48,006 nucleotides of DNA, taken from Mesorhizobium sp. L2C084A000 (lineage in GTDB: Bacteria > Pseudomonadota > Alphaproteobacteria > Rhizobiales > Rhizobiaceae). The notes beneath the pieces are model-generated. The model did not search any database and had not been told where the DNA came from. It saw only the letters and a program-made list of their open reading frames with translations. The stretch's first letter is position 1. Every line of letters begins with the position of its first letter. A program made the position numbers and the translations under genes. Where the stretch lies: NCBI RefSeq assembly GCF_000502875.1, contig NZ_AYWX01000004.1:275023-323028 (forward strand). The letters run 5' to 3'. This document shows, one piece after another, positions 16,240 through 25,058 of this stretch.

Positions 16240-18612
16240 ATGAACATTCTCGACCGCTACCACGCCATGGAATACGGCCCGGCGCCGGAAGCCCGCAACG
16301 AGGCCGATGCATGGCTTGCCGCGCGCGATTTCGGCAAGGCGCTGTTCATCGGCGGCGACTGGAAAGCCGCGTCCGGCGGCAAGACTTTCGAAACCAGCGA
16401 GCCGTCTTCCGGCAAGCTGCTGGCCAAGATATCCGACGCCAATGCCGTCGACATCGACGCGGCGGTTGCGGCGGCCACCAAGGCGCTGCCGAAGTGGTCG
16501 GCAGCCTCGGGCTATCAGCGCGCCAAGGTGCTTTATGCCATCGGCCGCGCCATGCAGCGCCACCAGCGCCTGTTCGCAGTGCTTGAGACCATCGACAACG
16601 GCAAGCCGATCCGCGAAAGCCGCGACATCGACGTGCCGCTGGCGATCCGCCATTTCATACACCATGCCGGTTGGGCGCAGGCGCTGGACAAGGATTTCCC
16701 CGGCCACAAGGGTGTCGGCGTGGTCGGCCAGATCATCCCGTGGAACTTTCCGCTGCTGATGCTGGCCTGGAAGATCGCGCCGGCCCTCGCCGCCGGCTGC
16801 ACCGTGGTGCTGAAGCCGGCCGAGTTCACGCCGCTGACATCAATCCTGTTTGCTGAGATCTGCGAGCGCGCCGGCGTGCCGAAAGGTGTCGTCAACATCG
16901 TGCAGGGCGGTCCTGAGGCCGGCGGGGCCATCGTCAACCATCCCGGCATCCAGAAGATCGCCTTTACCGGTTCTTCCGAAGTCGGCAAGATCATCCGGAA
17001 AGCCACCGCCGGCTCGGGCAAGAAACTGTCGCTGGAACTTGGCGGCAAGTCGGCCTTCATCGTCTTCGAGGATGCCGATCTCGACAGCGCCGTCGAAGGC
17101 CTGGTCGACGGTATCTGGTTCAACCAGGGCCAGGTATGCTGCGCCGGTTCGCGACTGCTGGTCCAGGAAGGCATCGCCGACGCCCTGATCGCCAAGGTCA
17201 AGACGCGGATGAGCCGGCTGCGCGTCGGCAGCCCGCTCGACAAGAACACCGATATCGGCCCGCTGGTCGACGCCACACAGCTCGAGCGCGTCAAGGGCCT
17301 GGTCGCCGAAGGTGCCAGGCAGGGCGCCGTCTGCTGGCAGCCGGATGCGGCGCTGCCGTCTTCCGGCTACTACCATCTGCCGACGCTCGCCACAGGTGTT
17401 TCGCCGGCTAACATATTGGCGCAAGAAGAGGTGTTCGGCCCTGTTCTGGCGACCATGACCTTCCGCAATACCGAGGAAGCGATCGAGCTCGCCAACAACA
17501 CGCGCTATGGCCTCGCCGCCTCGGTGTGGAGCGAGAACGTCAACCTTGCCCTGCACGTCGCGCCGCAATTGAAGGCCGGCGTGGTCTGGGTCAACGGCAC
17601 CAACATGTTCGACGCCGCCTGCGGCTTCGGCGGCTACCGCGAGAGCGGTTTCGGTCGCGAAGGCGGGCGCGAGGGCATGTTCGAATATCTCGCGGCGAAA
17701 CTGCCGCTCGGCCAGATCATCAAGCCGGCGACGACCTCCGCACAGCCAGTCGAGCAGGCCGACGGCTCGGCAATCGACCGCACGGCAAAGCTATTCATCG
17801 GCGGCAAGCAGGTACGGCCGGACGGCAATTATTCGCTGGCTGTCGCCACCGCCAAGGGCAAGCTGGCCGGTGAGGTTGGTCTCGGCAGCCGCAAGGATAT
17901 CCGCGATGCTGTCTCCGCAGCCCGCGCCTGTAGGGGCTGGCCCGAGGCGACCGCCTATAACCGCAGTCAGGTGCTTTACTATCTGGCCGAAAATCTCTCC
18001 GGCCGCGCCGCCGAGTTTGCCGCCCGCCTCACCGAGCTGACCGGCGCCAGCGCCAAGGCCGCGCGGGAAGAAGTAGAACAGTCCATAGAGCGCCTCTTCC
18101 TCTATGCCGGTCTGGCCGACAAGTTCGAGGGCCGCGTGCACCAGCCGCCGGCGCGTGCCGTGACGCTGGCGCTTCATGAACCGGTCGGCGTCGTCGGCAT
18201 CGTCGCCCCCGACAGCTCGCCGCTGCTCGGCCTGATCTCGCTGGTCGCACCGGCGCTGGCCATGGGCAACACCGTGGTCGCGGTGCCTTCGGAGCGCTAT
18301 CCGCTGCTGGCCACCGATCTCTACCAGGTCATCGAATATTCCGACGTTCCCTCAGGCGCCATCAACATCGTCACCGGTCGCAGCGCCGAACTTGCCGGCG
18401 TGCTGGCCAAGCATGACGATGTCGACGGGCTCTGGGTGTTCGCCGATGCTGAGACCTGCGCCCAGGCGGAAGCCGAGTCCATCGGCAACCTCAAGCGCAT
18501 CTGGAGCGGAAATGGCCGCGGCCTCGACTGGGCATCCGACGAAGCCGCCGGCGACGCCTTCCTGCGCCGCGCCGTCGAGGTCAAGAATGTCTGGGTGCCT
18601 TACGGCGATTAA
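16240..18612 (+). CDS. Tandem-domain aldehyde dehydrogenase, ALDH16 type
   Basis: This 790-aa protein has two aldehyde dehydrogenase domains. Domain 1 (about 20-500) is complete: IIPWNFPLLM with the oxyanion Asn, VLKPAEFTPL, FTGSSEVGK, LELGGKSAF with the general base, catalytic Cys300 in NQGQVCCAGSR, and EEVFGPVLA. Domain 2 (about 520-790) keeps the cofactor-fold strands (PVGVVGIVAPDSSPLLG, AINIVTGRS) but ends without the FELGGK Glu or a catalytic Cys and is shortened. That is the plan of the ALDH16 family. I infer that the second domain is structural. After deoC, acetaldehyde is the obvious substrate. GGAGG lies 7 bases before ATG 16240. Confidence 0.85.
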   Translation: MNILDRYHAMEYGPAPEARNEADAWLAARDFGKALFIGGDWKAASGGKTFETSEPSSGKLLAKISDANAVDIDAAVAAATKALPKWSAASGYQRAKVLYAIGRAMQRHQRLFAVLETIDNGKPIRESRDIDVPLAIRHFIHHAGWAQALDKDFPGHKGVGVVGQIIPWNFPLLMLAWKIAPALAAGCTVVLKPAEFTPLTSILFAEICERAGVPKGVVNIVQGGPEAGGAIVNHPGIQKIAFTGSSEVGKIIRKATAGSGKKLSLELGGKSAFIVFEDADLDSAVEGLVDGIWFNQGQVCCAGSRLLVQEGIADALIAKVKTRMSRLRVGSPLDKNTDIGPLVDATQLERVKGLVAEGARQGAVCWQPDAALPSSGYYHLPTLATGVSPANILAQEEVFGPVLATMTFRNTEEAIELANNTRYGLAASVWSENVNLALHVAPQLKAGVVWVNGTNMFDAACGFGGYRESGFGREGGREGMFEYLAAKLPLGQIIKPATTSAQPVEQADGSAIDRTAKLFIGGKQVRPDGNYSLAVATAKGKLAGEVGLGSRKDIRDAVSAARACRGWPEATAYNRSQVLYYLAENLSGRAAEFAARLTELTGASAKAAREEVEQSIERLFLYAGLADKFEGRVHQPPARAVTLALHEPVGVVGIVAPDSSPLLGLISLVAPALAMGNTVVAVPSERYPLLATDLYQVIEYSDVPSGAINIVTGRSAELAGVLAKHDDVDGLWVFADAETCAQAEAESIGNLKRIWSGNGRGLDWASDEAAGDAFLRRAVEVKNVWVPYGD

Positions 18613-18614
18613 TG

Positions 18615-18657
18615 TATGTCGCCCAAAAGTGCGCAGCGGTTTTGGGGCAACGACATA
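18615..18657. repeat. Interspersed palindrome with CCAAAA/TTTTGG core
   Basis: Outer arms TATGTCG (18615-18621) and CGACATA (18651-18657) enclose CCAAAA (18623-18628) and TTTTGG (18640-18645) around GTGCGCAGCGG. From memory this motif recurs between genes in many Rhizobiales genomes. It begins 3 bases after the aldehyde dehydrogenase stop and may serve as a transcript end. Confidence 0.6.
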
Positions 18658-18742
18658 TATAAAGGCAAAGAGCCAAAGCGCGTCGCGCGCTTTGAGCTCC
18701 CCCCGGTGCTGTCGAGACCGTGTTCGGGGTTGACGCACGGAC

Positions 18743-18770
18743 AGATGTTCTTTAACGAGAAAAAACATCT
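18743..18770 (+). other. Stem-loop in the gap before the SDR gene
   Basis: AGATGTT (18743-18749) pairs with AACATCT (18764-18770) across a 14-base A-rich loop. A terminator role for the genes upstream is possible, because a short TTAT follows. The rest of the gap 18658-18881 shows nothing else I can name. Confidence 0.35.
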
Positions 18771-18881
18771 TTATCAGTGAACGATCAACGGCGCAGGCTG
18801 CACGATCATGCGTGACTGGCACATGACGCCTTGGCCAGCCGCAGGTAGACCCGAACTATCCCAGTGGACGAGGAGAACAGT

Positions 18882-19613
18882 ATGGCGGATCTGGCAGGCA
18901 AGGTCGTTGTCGTCACGGCAGCGGCGCAAGGCATCGGCAAGGCGAGCGCACTGGCCTTCGCAAAAGCTGGCGCCATCGTCTACGCCACCGACATCAACGA
19001 GGCCCTGCTGGCGGAACTCGCCAAGACGCCGGGGATCAAGACCCGCAAGCTGGACGTGCTCAACGACGAAGCCGTCAACGCCGCCTTTGCCGAGATCGGT
19101 GTCGTCGACGTGCTGTTCAACTGCGCCGGTTTCGTCCATTCGGGCTCGATCCTGGAGATGAAGGACGGCGACCTCGATTTCGCGCTGAACCTCAATGTTC
19201 GCGCCATGATCCGCACCAGCCGGGCTGTGCTGCCCGGCATGCTGGAACGCGGCGACGGATCGATCATCAACATGGCCTCGCTGGCCAGTTCGACCAAGGG
19301 CGTGCCCAACCGCTTCGTCTATGGCCTGACCAAGGCCGCCGTCATCGGCCTGACCAAGGCGATCGCCGCCGACTATGTCGGCAAGGGCATACGCTGCAAC
19401 GCCATTTGCCCCGGCACGGTCGAGAGCCCGTCGCTGCAGGACCGCATGCACGCGCAAGGCGACTACGATGCCGCCCGCGCCGCCTTCATCGCCCGCCAGC
19501 CAATGGGCCGGCTCGGCACGCCGGAGGAAATCGCCGATCTCGCCGTCTATCTGGCCGGCGCCACCTACACGTCCGGGCAGGCCTACAATATCGACGGCGG
19601 CTGGTCGATCTGA
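18882..19613 (+). CDS. Short-chain dehydrogenase, DHRS6/BDH2-like; probable 2-keto-3-deoxy-sugar-acid dehydrogenase
   Basis: This 243-aa classical SDR has the cofactor loop VTAAAQGIGKA (with TAAAQGIG instead of TGxxxGIG), ATDIN at the end of beta-2 (Asp favours NAD), NCAGFVHSG, the catalytic Ser in INMASLASS and YGLTKAA with Tyr-x3-Lys, and it ends NIDGGWSI. The unusual TAAAQGIG and CPGTVESPSLQ motifs are those of the DHRS6/BDH2 group. Bacterial members of that group oxidise 2-keto-3-deoxy-L-fuconate or -rhamnonate. The FAH-fold hydrolase that follows would act on the resulting diketo acid. GAGGAG lies 6 bases before ATG 18882. 3-Hydroxybutyrate dehydrogenase is an alternative name for the family. 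Confidence 0.78.
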   Translation: MADLAGKVVVVTAAAQGIGKASALAFAKAGAIVYATDINEALLAELAKTPGIKTRKLDVLNDEAVNAAFAEIGVVDVLFNCAGFVHSGSILEMKDGDLDFALNLNVRAMIRTSRAVLPGMLERGDGSIINMASLASSTKGVPNRFVYGLTKAAVIGLTKAIAADYVGKGIRCNAICPGTVESPSLQDRMHAQGDYDAARAAFIARQPMGRLGTPEEIADLAVYLAGATYTSGQAYNIDGGWSI

Positions 19614-19831
19614 CTGCGGAAATCATACGCGAGCAGGACGATCTGGCCCTTTCCCGGCGTTTAACAGGGGATCGAAGAGTCTGAAAATCCCGCGCGCCGG
19701 CTATCTTGTATGGCGATCGCGCTTGTCCGTAGTCAGGTCGATGGGTACGGTCCGCCGGTTCCTTGAAGGAGCATCGCCTTGGCGGAAAGTTTGCAAAGGG
19801 CCACGAGGCCGCAATCAGGAGAAGGATTTAG

Positions 19832-20677
19832 ATGAAACTGCTGCGCTATGGCGAGGTGGGAAGCGAACGTCCCGGCCTGCTCGATGCGGATGGAACGATC
19901 CGTGATCTCTCCGCTCACGTCACCGATATCGGCGGCAAGACGCTCGACCCGGCATCGCTGGCTGCACTGGCCAAGCTGGATCCCAAGTCGCTACCGGCGG
20001 TTTCCGGCAGCCCGCGCCTCGGCGCCTGCGTTACCGGAACCGGCAAGTTCATCTGCATCGGCCTCAACTATTCCGACCACGCCGCCGAGACCGGCGCCAC
20101 CGTGCCGCCGGAGCCGATCATTTTCATGAAGGCAAGCTCGGCCATTGTCGGGCCGGATGACGACGTGCTGATCCCGCGCGGCTCGGAGAAAACCGACTGG
20201 GAAGTCGAACTGGCCGTGGTCATCGGCAAAACCGCCAAATATGTCAGCGAGGCCGATGCGCTCGACTATGTCGCCGGCTATAGCGTTGCCCACGATGTCT
20301 CCGAACGCGCCTTCCAGGCCGAGCGCCAGGGCCAGTGGACCAAGGGCAAGTCCTGCGACACGTTCGGCCCGACCGGCCCGTGGTTGGTGACCAAGGACGA
20401 GGTAGCCGATCCGCAGAACCTCAAAATGTGGCTGACCGTCAACGGCAAGACGATGCAGAACGGCTCGACCAAGACCATGGTCTATGGCGTCAAGTATCTG
20501 GTTTCCTATCTCAGCCAGTTCATGTCGCTGCACCCCGGCGACATTATTTCGACAGGCACGCCGCCCGGCGTCGGGCTCGGCATGAAGCCGCCGGTGTTCT
20601 TGAAGGCCGGCGATGTCGTGGAGCTGGGCATCGAAGGGCTGGGCCAGCAGAAGCAGACGTTCAAGGCTGACGTGTAG
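19832..20677 (+). CDS. FAH-family hydrolase, probable 2,4-diketo-3-deoxy-sugar-acid hydrolase
   Basis: This 281-aa fumarylacetoacetase-fold enzyme has an N-terminal lid domain (LRYGEVGSERPGLLDADG), then FICIGLNYSDHAAE, the metal-binding Glu-x-Glu in DWEVELAVVIGK, the SERAFQAERQGQWTKGK loop and the PGDIISTGTPPGVG motif. Such proteins are often labelled ureidoglycolate lyase, but beside a DHRS6-like SDR the better reading is the hydrolase that splits 2,4-diketo-3-deoxy-L-fuconate or -rhamnonate to pyruvate and lactate. AGGAGAAGG lies just before ATG 19832. The 218-base gap after the SDR gene holds no clear terminator, so the two are probably co-transcribed. Confidence 0.8.
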   Translation: MKLLRYGEVGSERPGLLDADGTIRDLSAHVTDIGGKTLDPASLAALAKLDPKSLPAVSGSPRLGACVTGTGKFICIGLNYSDHAAETGATVPPEPIIFMKASSAIVGPDDDVLIPRGSEKTDWEVELAVVIGKTAKYVSEADALDYVAGYSVAHDVSERAFQAERQGQWTKGKSCDTFGPTGPWLVTKDEVADPQNLKMWLTVNGKTMQNGSTKTMVYGVKYLVSYLSQFMSLHPGDIISTGTPPGVGLGMKPPVFLKAGDVVELGIEGLGQQKQTFKADV

Positions 20678-20736
20678 GCTTCTCTGTTCTCTCCTTGTGT
20701 CTCTGGAATGAGAAGAGGAAGGGGCGGTTTCGCGCC

Positions 20737-20936
20737 TTTCCTCTACCCCGTCGATCGGGGGAGAGGTGGCGAGCGAAGCTCGACGGAGTGGGGGCTCGAT
20801 CCGCTCGTCTGTCGAAGCGACTGTACTGACACGTCAGTCCCTATCCTATGGCGGTTTTGGCTTGGGTCCAGGTCTTCCCCCACTCCGTCGCCGCTTCGCG
20901 GCGCCACCTCTCCCCCCTCCGGAGGGAGAGGAAAGG
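20737..20936. repeat. 200-bp imperfect inverted repeat between convergent genes
   Basis: The left arm (about 20737-20794) carries TTTCCTCTACC, then GGGGGAGAGGTGGCG and CGACGGAGTGGGGG. The right arm (about 20877-20936) repeats these in reverse complement. Arms of about 58 bp can pair, and each has its own small hairpins. It lies between the converging FAH gene and ABC ATPase gene and could end transcription from both sides. The loop contains the perfect small dyad ACTGAC-AC-GTCAGT (20825-20838), which resembles a TetR-type operator. Confidence 0.75.
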
Positions 20937-20950
20937 AAGAGGGTGTCAAG

Positions 20951-21949
20951 CTACTTCAACACCTTCCCATCAGCGCCAAACCGATACGTCTTCGCCGGAT
21001 CCGGCGTCGCATACAGCGTGGCACCCGGCTCGGCATCATAAACACCAAAGATCCGCACGGTGATCAGCCCCGCCTTCTCGCAGTCGAGATACAGATTGGT
21101 GTCGGCGCCGAGATGCTCGGCGTGCACCACCGTTCCCTTCCAGGCGCCGGATTTCGGATCGACGGTCAAATGTTCCGGCCGCACGCCGATGGTCTTGGCG
21201 GTTTCGCCGAGGCGGGCGCCGTCGACGAAATTCATCTTCGGTGAGCCGATGAAGCCGGCGACGAACTCATTTGCCGGCGAATTGTAGAGCTCCATCGGGC
21301 CGCCGATCTGCTCAATCCTGCCGGCATTGAGCACGACGATCTTGTCGGCCAGCGTCATCGCCTCGACCTGGTCGTGGGTGACGTAGATCATCGTTGCCTT
21401 CAGCCGGCGATGCAGCTGCGCGATCTCCAGCCGCGTGTTGACGCGCAGTGCCGCATCGAGGTTCGAAAGCGGCTCGTCGAAGAGAAAAAGCTTTGGCTCG
21501 CGCACCACGGCGCGGCCGATGGCGACGCGCTGGCGCTGGCCGCCGGAGAGTTCGGCCGGCCGTCTTTCGAGATAGGGCTCCAGCGACAGCATCGATGACG
21601 CGATGCCGATGCGGCGCTCGATTTCGGCCGCCGGCGTTCCTGCCTGCTTGAGGCCAAGGCCCATATTGTTCTTCACCGTCAGATGCGGGTAGAGCGCATA
21701 GGTCTGGAACACCATGGCGATGCCACGCTTGGCCGGCGGCGTGGCCGAGACGTCCGCGCCGTCGATGACGACGCGGCCCGAGGTCGAATCCTCCAGTCCG
21801 GCAATGACTCGGAGCAAGGTCGACTTGCCGCAGCCAGACGGGCCGACGAAGACGACGAATTCGCCGTCGTTCACTTCGAGGTTGATGCCCTTCAGCACCT
21901 CGACCGGCCCGAAGGCCTTTTTCACGTTCTCAATGTTCAGCGAGCCCAC
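20951..21949 (-). CDS. CUT1 sugar ABC transporter ATPase (UgpC/MsmK type)
   Basis: This 332-aa ABC ATPase has Walker [11 protein letters not shown], a Q-loop, the signature [14 protein letters not shown], Walker [13 protein letters not shown] and the switch His in VTHDQVEAM. It ends in a regulatory TOBE/MalK-like domain (about 240-332; VRPEHLTVD). It powers the importer whose binding protein and permeases are encoded upstream in the same operon. The start is GTG 21949, with GGAGG (complement of 21956-21960) 6 bases before it. The longer open frame to 22054 runs into the oxidoreductase gene and is not real. It is the last gene of the minus-strand arm of the amino-sugar divergon. Confidence 0.88.
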   Translation of the reverse strand: MGSLNIENVKKAFGPVEVLKGINLEVNDGEFVVFVGPSGCGKSTLLRVIAGLEDSTSGRVVIDGADVSATPPAKRGIAMVFQTYALYPHLTVKNNMGLGLKQAGTPAAEIERRIGIASSMLSLEPYLERRPAELSGGQRQRVAIGRAVVREPKLFLFDEPLSNLDAALRVNTRLEIAQLHRRLKATMIYVTHDQVEAMTLADKIVVLNAGRIEQIGGPMELYNSPANEFVAGFIGSPKMNFVDGARLGETAKTIGVRPEHLTVDPKSGAWKGTVVHAEHLGADTNLYLDCEKAGLITVRIFGVYDAEPGATLYATPDPAKTYRFGADGKVLK

Positions 21950-22007
21950 GGCGATCCTCCGGATTGGAATGTGGGCGCGAATGCAACCCGTGACGACAAT
22001 TCTGCGG

Positions 22008-23069
22008 TCACAATCGCACCGCCTTTCCACTGCGCACGCTCTCGTCTGCGGCAAGGCAGACGGCGAGCGATTTGACCGCGTCGTCCATATGTTTGGTGAG
22101 ATCCAGATCCTCGCGGATCGCCTTCAGCACGAAGGCCTGTTCGAGGTCGCAGAGGTCCTGATGGCCGGGTTCGCCTGCCATCGACAGCATTTCGTCGGCC
22201 TTGAGAAACTTGCCGTCCGCGCCGGTCGCGGCGCTGTGCAGGCGAATGGTCGAGGTCTTGGTGTGGGTGTCGATGTCGTCGGACTTGACGCCTTCCTTCA
22301 TCACGATCGATACGCAGCCCTTGGGCGAGATCACGTCTTTCACGAAGAACGCCGTTTCCGAAATCATCGGCCCCCAGCCGGCCTCATACCAGCCGACCGA
22401 CCCGTCATCGAACAGCACCTGCAGATGGCCGTAATTGTACATCGAGGGTGCCACCTCCTCGGTCAGCCGCACGCCCATGCCACGCACCTCGATCGGTTTG
22501 GCATCGGTGATCTGCAGCATGACGTCGAGATAGTGCACGCCGCAGTCGACGATCGGCGACGTCGTCTGCATCAACTGCTTGTGCGTCTCCCAGGTGTGGC
22601 CCGAGGATTGCTGGTTGAGGTTCATGCGGAAGACATAGGGGCCGCCGAGCTTGCGGGCCTCGGCGATCAGCCTGATCCAGGACGGGTGATGGCGCAGGAT
22701 ATAGCCGATCACCAGTTTTCTGCCATTGGCCTTCGCCGCCGCGACGACGCGCTTGGCGTCGGCCACGGTCGTTGCCAGCGGCTTTTCGACGAAGACATGG
22801 CAGCCGGCCTCGAACGCTTTTACCGCATAGTCGGCATGGCTGTCGGAATAGGTGGCGATGCAAGCGACATCGGGCTTTTCGTCACGCAGGGCGTCATCGA
22901 AGGAGCGCCTGATGCCGTAACCCGACAGCCCGTCCGGCAGCGGCACGTCGGAGCGGTTGATCAGCGCTGCGATCTCGAAACCCGGATTGGTGTGATAGGC
23001 CAGCGCATGGCTGCGGCCCATATTGCCGAGGCCGGCAACGACGACGCGAAGAGGTGTTTCAGAGTTCAC
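22008..23069 (-). CDS. Gfo/Idh/MocA-family oxidoreductase
   Basis: This 353-aa NAD(P)-dependent sugar oxidoreductase has an N-terminal Rossmann fold [16 protein letters not shown], then the family EKPLATT motif (catalytic-site Lys, KP) at about residue 95 and a C-terminal alpha/beta dimer domain with [12 protein letters not shown] (the conserved Asp/His pair). The start GTG 23069 overlaps the permease stop (GTGA), so the two are coupled. The family oxidises or reduces sugars and inositols, and members that act on N-acetylamino sugars and anhydro sugars are known. The substrate is not shown, but its place inside the importer operon suggests it prepares the imported sugar for phosphorylation or ether cleavage. 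Confidence 0.85.
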   Translation of the reverse strand: MNSETPLRVVVAGLGNMGRSHALAYHTNPGFEIAALINRSDVPLPDGLSGYGIRRSFDDALRDEKPDVACIATYSDSHADYAVKAFEAGCHVFVEKPLATTVADAKRVVAAAKANGRKLVIGYILRHHPSWIRLIAEARKLGGPYVFRMNLNQQSSGHTWETHKQLMQTTSPIVDCGVHYLDVMLQITDAKPIEVRGMGVRLTEEVAPSMYNYGHLQVLFDDGSVGWYEAGWGPMISETAFFVKDVISPKGCVSIVMKEGVKSDDIDTHTKTSTIRLHSAATGADGKFLKADEMLSMAGEPGHQDLCDLEQAFVLKAIREDLDLTKHMDDAVKSLAVCLAADESVRSGKAVRL

Positions 23070-23905
23070 TTGACGGCTCCGGACGTGATGCCGCGGATCA
23101 GCTGCCGCGAGAAGATGACGTAGAGGATCAGCACCGGCATGATCGCCAGCGACAGGGCCGCCAGGATGGCGTTCCAGTTGGTGACGAACTGGCCGAGGAA
23201 CAGCTGGGCGCCGAGCGTCACCGTCTTGGTTTCCTCCGACGGCGCCAGGATCAGCGGGAACCACAGGTCGTTCCAGATCGGGATCATGGTGAAGACGGCG
23301 ACGGTTGCCATCGATGGCCTGACCAGCGGCAGCACCAGGCGGAAGAAGATGGTGTATTCGGACAGGCCGTCGATACGGCCGGCATTCTTCAGATCGTCGG
23401 ACACCTGCTTCATGAATTCCGACAGGATGAACACGGCAAGCGGCAGGCCCTGCGCGGTGTAGACCAGGATCAGCGCCGTCAGCGTGTTGACCAGCCCGCT
23501 CGCCACCATCAATTGCAGGATGGCGACGGTGCCCAGCCGGATCGGGATCATAATGCCGAGCGCCAGATAAAGCCCCATCAGCGAGCTGCCGCGGAAGCGG
23601 TATTCCGACAGCGCGAACGCCGCCATGGCGCCGAACAACAGCACGAAGAACAGCGAGGCGACGGTGACGACGAGGCTGTTCTGGAAATAGTGGATGAAGT
23701 CGCCCTGGCCGATCACCGTCGTGTAGCCGATCAGGTCGAAGGTTTTGGGCGTCGGCGGCGTCAGCGGCGCGCCGAAGATGCCCGCGCGCGACTTGAACGA
23801 GTTCATGATGACGAGGATCACCGGAAACAGCGCGATCGCCGTGTAGGTCAACAGGATCGCGTGGGCGCCGATGGTGCGGGGCACGGAACGGGTGGCGGTG
23901 CTCAT
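23066..23905 (-). CDS. CUT1 sugar ABC transporter permease (MalG-like)
   Basis: This 279-aa inner-membrane permease has about six hydrophobic segments, the first at HAILLTYTAIALFPVILVIM. The cytoplasmic EAA loop appears as SEYTIFFRLVLPLVRPSMA, and the C-terminal segment is typical of MalG. The start at ATG 23905 has AGGAG 9 bases before it. The frame open to 24019 is formed by repeat DNA. It partners the MalF-like permease upstream, from which it is separated by a 223-base gap filled by an inverted repeat. Its stop overlaps the oxidoreductase start. Confidence 0.87.
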   Translation of the reverse strand: MSTATRSVPRTIGAHAILLTYTAIALFPVILVIMNSFKSRAGIFGAPLTPPTPKTFDLIGYTTVIGQGDFIHYFQNSLVVTVASLFFVLLFGAMAAFALSEYRFRGSSLMGLYLALGIMIPIRLGTVAILQLMVASGLVNTLTALILVYTAQGLPLAVFILSEFMKQVSDDLKNAGRIDGLSEYTIFFRLVLPLVRPSMATVAVFTMIPIWNDLWFPLILAPSEETKTVTLGAQLFLGQFVTNWNAILAALSLAIMPVLILYVIFSRQLIRGITSGAVK

Positions 23906-23948
23906 TGGGAGGTCTCCTGACGCACACTTCCAAGGAATGGCGCCAAGG

Positions 23949-24106
23949 CACCCCCCTCTGTCCTGCCGGACATCTCCCCCGCAAGGGGGGAGATCGGATG
24001 TCGCGACTGCTTTCGCCAATCACCGACGCAGCAAGATGGCCGGCAAGGCCAACGCTGCCAATCTCCCCCCTTGCGGGGGAGATGGCCGGCAGGCCAGAGG
24101 GGGGTG
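23949..24106. repeat. Inverted repeat with 48-bp arms between two permease genes
   Basis: The left arm 23949-23996 and right arm 24059-24106 are reverse complements with only a few mismatches, around a spacer of about 62 bases. Each arm begins CACCCCCCTCTG, continues CCTGCCGG and ends with a hairpin of ATCTCCCCC and GGGGGGAGAT. It looks like a dispersed rhizobial repeat inserted within the importer operon. In RNA it would form a very strong structure between the two permease cistrons. Confidence 0.85.
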
Positions 24107-24128
24107 TTCAAGCTCGACATCTCGCCCC

Positions 24129-25058
24129 TCAGAACTGGTAGCGACGCAGGCGCGTCTGGACGAGGAAGAGGTAGACGCAGACGCCGCCGAGGATGATCAG
24201 GAACATCATCGTGGCAATCGCCGCGCCCATATTGGGGTCGCCGGTCTGCAGCTGGAAGCCGAAGAAGGCGCGGTAGAGGAAGGTGCCGAGAATGTCGGTC
24301 GAATAGTTCGGCCCGGCGAGCGCGCCTTGCGCGGTGTAGATCAGGTCGAAGGCGTTGAAATTGCCGACGAAGGTGAGGATCGAGATAATGCCGATCGACG
24401 GCAGGATCAGCGGCAGCTTGATCTTCCAGAACTGTGAAAGGCCGGTAATCCCATCGCATTCGGCGGCCTCGATCACCTCTTCGGGGATCGACAGCAGGGC
24501 GGCATAGATCAGCATCATCGGGATGCCGACGAACTGCCACACCGAGATCAGGCTGAGTGCGGTCAGTGCATATTGCTCCTTGCCGAGCCACGGCGTGAAC
24601 AGGCTTTTGAGGCCGACGAGATCCATCAGATGCGGCGCCACGCCCCACAACGGGGACAGGATCAGCTTCCAGGCGAAACCGACGATGACGAAGGACAGGA
24701 TGGTCGGCACGAAGATCGCCGTGCGGTAGAAGGCCGCGAACCTCAGTCTCGGGCTGGACAGCAGGGCGGCCAGCATGACGCCGATCGGGTTCTGCACGAT
24801 CATGTGGATGATGAAGAACCAGGTGTTGTTCCTGAGCGCGTTCCAGAAACCCACCGACCAGTTGGGGTCGCCGAACAGCGTGCGGAAGTTTTGCAGCCCG
24901 ACGAAGACCTGATGCTGCTCGATGTTGCGGAACAGCGACAGCTGCAGCGTGCCGGCGAGCGGCAGGATCATGATCGCCGAGTAGACGAGCACCGCCGGCG
25001 CCAGGAAGATGCCGATGTGCCAGCGGAACGGTCTTTTCGGTCTGATATCTGCGGCCAT
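24129..25058 (-). CDS. CUT1 sugar ABC transporter permease (MalF-like)
   Basis: This 309-aa permease has six predicted membrane segments: the first at IGIFLAPAVLVYSAIMILPL, a periplasmic loop with GLQNFRTLFGD (typical of MalF-type permeases), then TAIFVPTILSFVIVGFAW and WQFVGIPMMLIYAALLSIP. The EAA loop is EVIEAAECDGITGLSQFWKIKLPLI. It forms the membrane channel with the MalG-like partner. It is separated from the upstream binding-protein gene by a 247-base gap holding a strong hairpin. GGGGAC lies 8 bases before ATG 25058. Confidence 0.88.
   Translation of the reverse strand: MAADIRPKRPFRWHIGIFLAPAVLVYSAIMILPLAGTLQLSLFRNIEQHQVFVGLQNFRTLFGDPNWSVGFWNALRNNTWFFIIHMIVQNPIGVMLAALLSSPRLRFAAFYRTAIFVPTILSFVIVGFAWKLILSPLWGVAPHLMDLVGLKSLFTPWLGKEQYALTALSLISVWQFVGIPMMLIYAALLSIPEEVIEAAECDGITGLSQFWKIKLPLILPSIGIISILTFVGNFNAFDLIYTAQGALAGPNYSTDILGTFLYRAFFGFQLQTGDPNMGAAIATMMFLIILGGVCVYLFLVQTRLRRYQF

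Noticed and set aside
22055..24023. Apparent fusion of the ABC ATPase or oxidoreductase with upstream permease sequence
   Set aside because: The longer frames are off-frame readings of neighbouring genes. Good starts with ribosome sites exist at 21949 and 23069.
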